From NCBI RefSeq assembly GCF_949987535.1, contig NC_080067.1, forward strand, positions 52,326,910 through 52,390,909: a stretch of 64,000 nucleotides of DNA. Reading direction: 5' to 3'. The notes beneath the pieces were generated by a model. It saw nothing but the letters and a program-made list of their open reading frames with translations, searched no databases and was not told the origin of the DNA. The DNA comes from Balaenoptera acutorostrata (Eukaryota > Chordata > Mammalia > Artiodactyla > Balaenopteridae). Positions 62,140 to 64,000 of the stretch are shown here, piece by piece (positions within the stretch are counted from its first letter, which is position 1; the number at the start of each line of letters is the position of its first letter). A program made the position numbers and the translations under genes.

Positions 62140-62650
62140 TGGGCTCCGCCTTGCTCCAAGTTGGGGGCTTCTCTCAAGCCTCTGGCCCTCGTCACTGCCC
62201 ATGCTCCAGCCACACAGGCTTTTTCTGGGTCCTTGAACACACCTGGCTTGTATCTGCCTCTGCACTAGCCTTTCCCCCCCAACTGCTAACTCTACCTTTA
62301 GGTCTGCCTGGGACTGGCTCCTCTGTATTCTTTAGGTCTCAGCTCAAATTAACCTTCTCAGACAAGCCTTTCCTAACATCCAATGTCAAGTAGCTCCTCT
62401 TCCCTCCCCTAGTCACCAGCCAACCCATCACTTTATATTATTTCTTATACTTACCATACCCTGAAATTGTGGTCATTTATTGATTTGCTTTTTTATTGTC
62501 CTTGTTATTTAATGTCTTCTCTCCCCCATTAGGAAGGAACTATTTAGCTCACCATAGTATACCCAGTGCATCAACAATGTCAGGCACATAGGAGGTGCTC
62601 AGTACAAGAATAAATGAATGAGAGAATAAATGAATGAATATTTGCCGGTC
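62140..62650 (+). repeat. L2 LINE 3' fragment
   Basis: 'ctttaggtctcagctcaaat', 'agacaagcctttcctaacat', 'aggaaggaactatttagctc' and 'cataggaggtgctcagtaca' repeat the L2 3' landmarks, giving a second, separate L2 end in tandem with the previous one. Confidence 0.8.
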
Positions 62651-64000
62651 TATAACAAAAATCTATGCAGAAAAACAAATAAGCAAACACTATTCCTACC
62701 TTGAAGGAGTTCAAATTCTAAAACCCTTTCTAAAGTTCATGGGTGGGGCTGAAGCTAAAAGTATTTTAGCAACTAAAGTACGGAGACAGATGTTTTTGGT
62801 ATCCTAGGGTTCTGTTATGGAACTCCGTTCATTCTGTTATTTTAAGCATGTCCTTGAAGCGTGATGCAGAAATCCATTAAAATTGGCTGTTTAGGAACAG
62901 TGCCACAAAGGAAGTAGTGGCATACTCTTGCATGATGGCCATCCGGCCAGCGTTATGTCAATCACAGGTACTTAGAGCCTTTGGTGCCCTGCACGATACC
63001 TCATACGGGCAGGGTACTTGATAAATATTTGCTCAGTGACTGAATGAATGCCTTAGTATTTTGCCCTGCTTTTTTCAGAAAAGCTTGAATTACTGCCCAG
63101 CTTTTCTCTGGGGAACCTAAGGTTTGCTGGCACTGTTTCCATCTTATCCATTGTGAAAAGCCTTGCTCCACGCTGCCTGGAGAAAAGTAGGACCAGTTAT
63201 TTGGCAGCAATGTCTGCTGTGGCCAGAAGGAGAAGACTGCTTGGGACCAGCGTGTGGGTTTTTTGTTTTTTTTGGTTTTTTTTTGTAGTTCTGTTTGCCA
63301 TTGATTTATTTATTTCCATTTTTAGAGAATAGTTAACTTTTCTCTAACAAATAAGACAAACTCATCAGTGTAAATCTCTAACTCCCCTCATATTATGATT
63401 CCTCGAATACCTGAGTGCATACTTCGTGGCTGGAAATGTGCAAGGAACTGGGGATAGGGACGGGAGATAAATAGGACAGGAGGGTCCAGGCCCTCAGGGA
63501 ATAAGTGCATGGCAGGAAAGATGGCCTTGATTGACGTATAATTGCACGAGAATGAGCAATACTGGAGGGCAAACATAGAAGCTATGAACTTGCCTGTATC
63601 CTGCATGATCTGATCTCCTAAGATGTGGCAGCAGACACATTCTTGCTTAAACTACTTTCAGCTTATATTTTATTTTAATGTGACAGCTTGCAGTTTGTGC
63701 CTAGAGAAAAAAAGTTTCATTTTCTTTTGTTCCCTCAGTGTTCATGATGTGATCTCTTACTTGTTAACATTTTCTCCTACTTGTATATCCAAAGGGGTGG
63801 TGTTTTGCTGAAGGTTAAGTGTCGTGAAGTCTTGTTTACAACTGCAGACATTTGCTGTCCTTGGTGTAGCAGTTAATCACCCCTGGGAGTTGGAACACTG
63901 GATTCAATCTTTATTTTGCTGTCTTTGAAATATATATGATGACAGTGGTCTGTTGGATCCCATTCCCTTTGCTCTTCTACTCAATTAGATTTTTAAGTTT
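62650..64000. other. Unique intronic sequence
   Basis: No exon, RNA gene or convincing mobile element is seen. A T-rich run at 63257-63284 is the only low-complexity block. Confidence 0.6.

Larger units (their letters stand above)
55548..64000 (+). other. SERPINI1: SERPINI1 intron 6 (runs off window)
   Basis: No sequence encoding the expected continuation (the serpin hinge and reactive-centre loop) is visible, so the intron exceeds 8.4 kb. It holds L2 ends at 55745-55870 and 56930-57020, a MER5A copy, an internally deleted L1, and an L2-rich stretch from 60400 to 62650. The intervals 55870-56930, 57330-57835 and 62650-64000 appear unique. Confidence 0.85.

Noticed and set aside
62112..62393. 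Frames of 90-127 codons on both strands at 61882-62393
   Set aside because: They lie in L2 LINE remnants and show no domain or splice structure.
55548..64000. Search for SERPINI1 exon 7 with the reactive-centre loop
   Set aside because: No sequence encoding the expected continuation was found on the + strand, so it lies beyond the window.

Overview
The window is nuclear DNA from a mammal, almost certainly a cetacean. It holds one split protein-coding gene with vertebrate GT-AG introns. Its repeats include many CHR-type tRNA-derived SINEs (family of cetaceans, hippos and ruminants), L1 3' ends, old MIR and L2 copies and hAT DNA transposon relics. The Bov-tA and BovB repeats that saturate ruminant genomes are not seen, which points to a whale or dolphin. 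The species is an inference.

The gene is SERPINI1 (neuroserpin), on the + strand. A CpG island at about 2270-3640 carries the promoter and a non-coding first exon ending at a strong splice donor (3636/3637). Intron 1 is about 40.5 kb. Coding exons follow at 44199-44466 (ATG at 44217), 45894-46124, 47750-47944, 49419-49623 and 55450-55547. They join in frame to give residues 1-326 of a protein that has 410 residues in human. The last exons, with the reactive-centre loop, lie beyond the right edge. The same CpG island is the expected head-to-head promoter shared with PDCD10, which would run leftward on the - strand. I see a plausible PDCD10 first-exon splice donor (2627/2626) but no PDCD10 coding exon, so 1-2626 is probably its first intron.

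The rest is intron. Intron 1 (3637-44198) holds most of the CHR SINEs, several with clean target-site duplications, two young 5'-truncated L1 copies in opposite orientation, older L1 pieces, L2 and MIR fragments, hAT relics and several microsatellites. Introns 2-5 are mostly unique AT-rich sequence with one CHR SINE (intron 2), an L2 copy and MIR copies (intron 5). Intron 6, running off the right end, has a MER5A copy, an internally deleted L1 and a run of L2 fragments.

I found no undescribed gene system. The points most worth a second look are: three tandem 24-bp units, each with a branch-point-like TAACTAA, directly before exon 6; a CHR SINE joined to an L1 scrap within one target-site duplication; an L1 whose 5' end is joined directly to its 3' UTR; ZNF143-like motifs and a perfect inverted repeat in the shared promoter; and two length forms of the CHR SINE that differ by an internal duplication.
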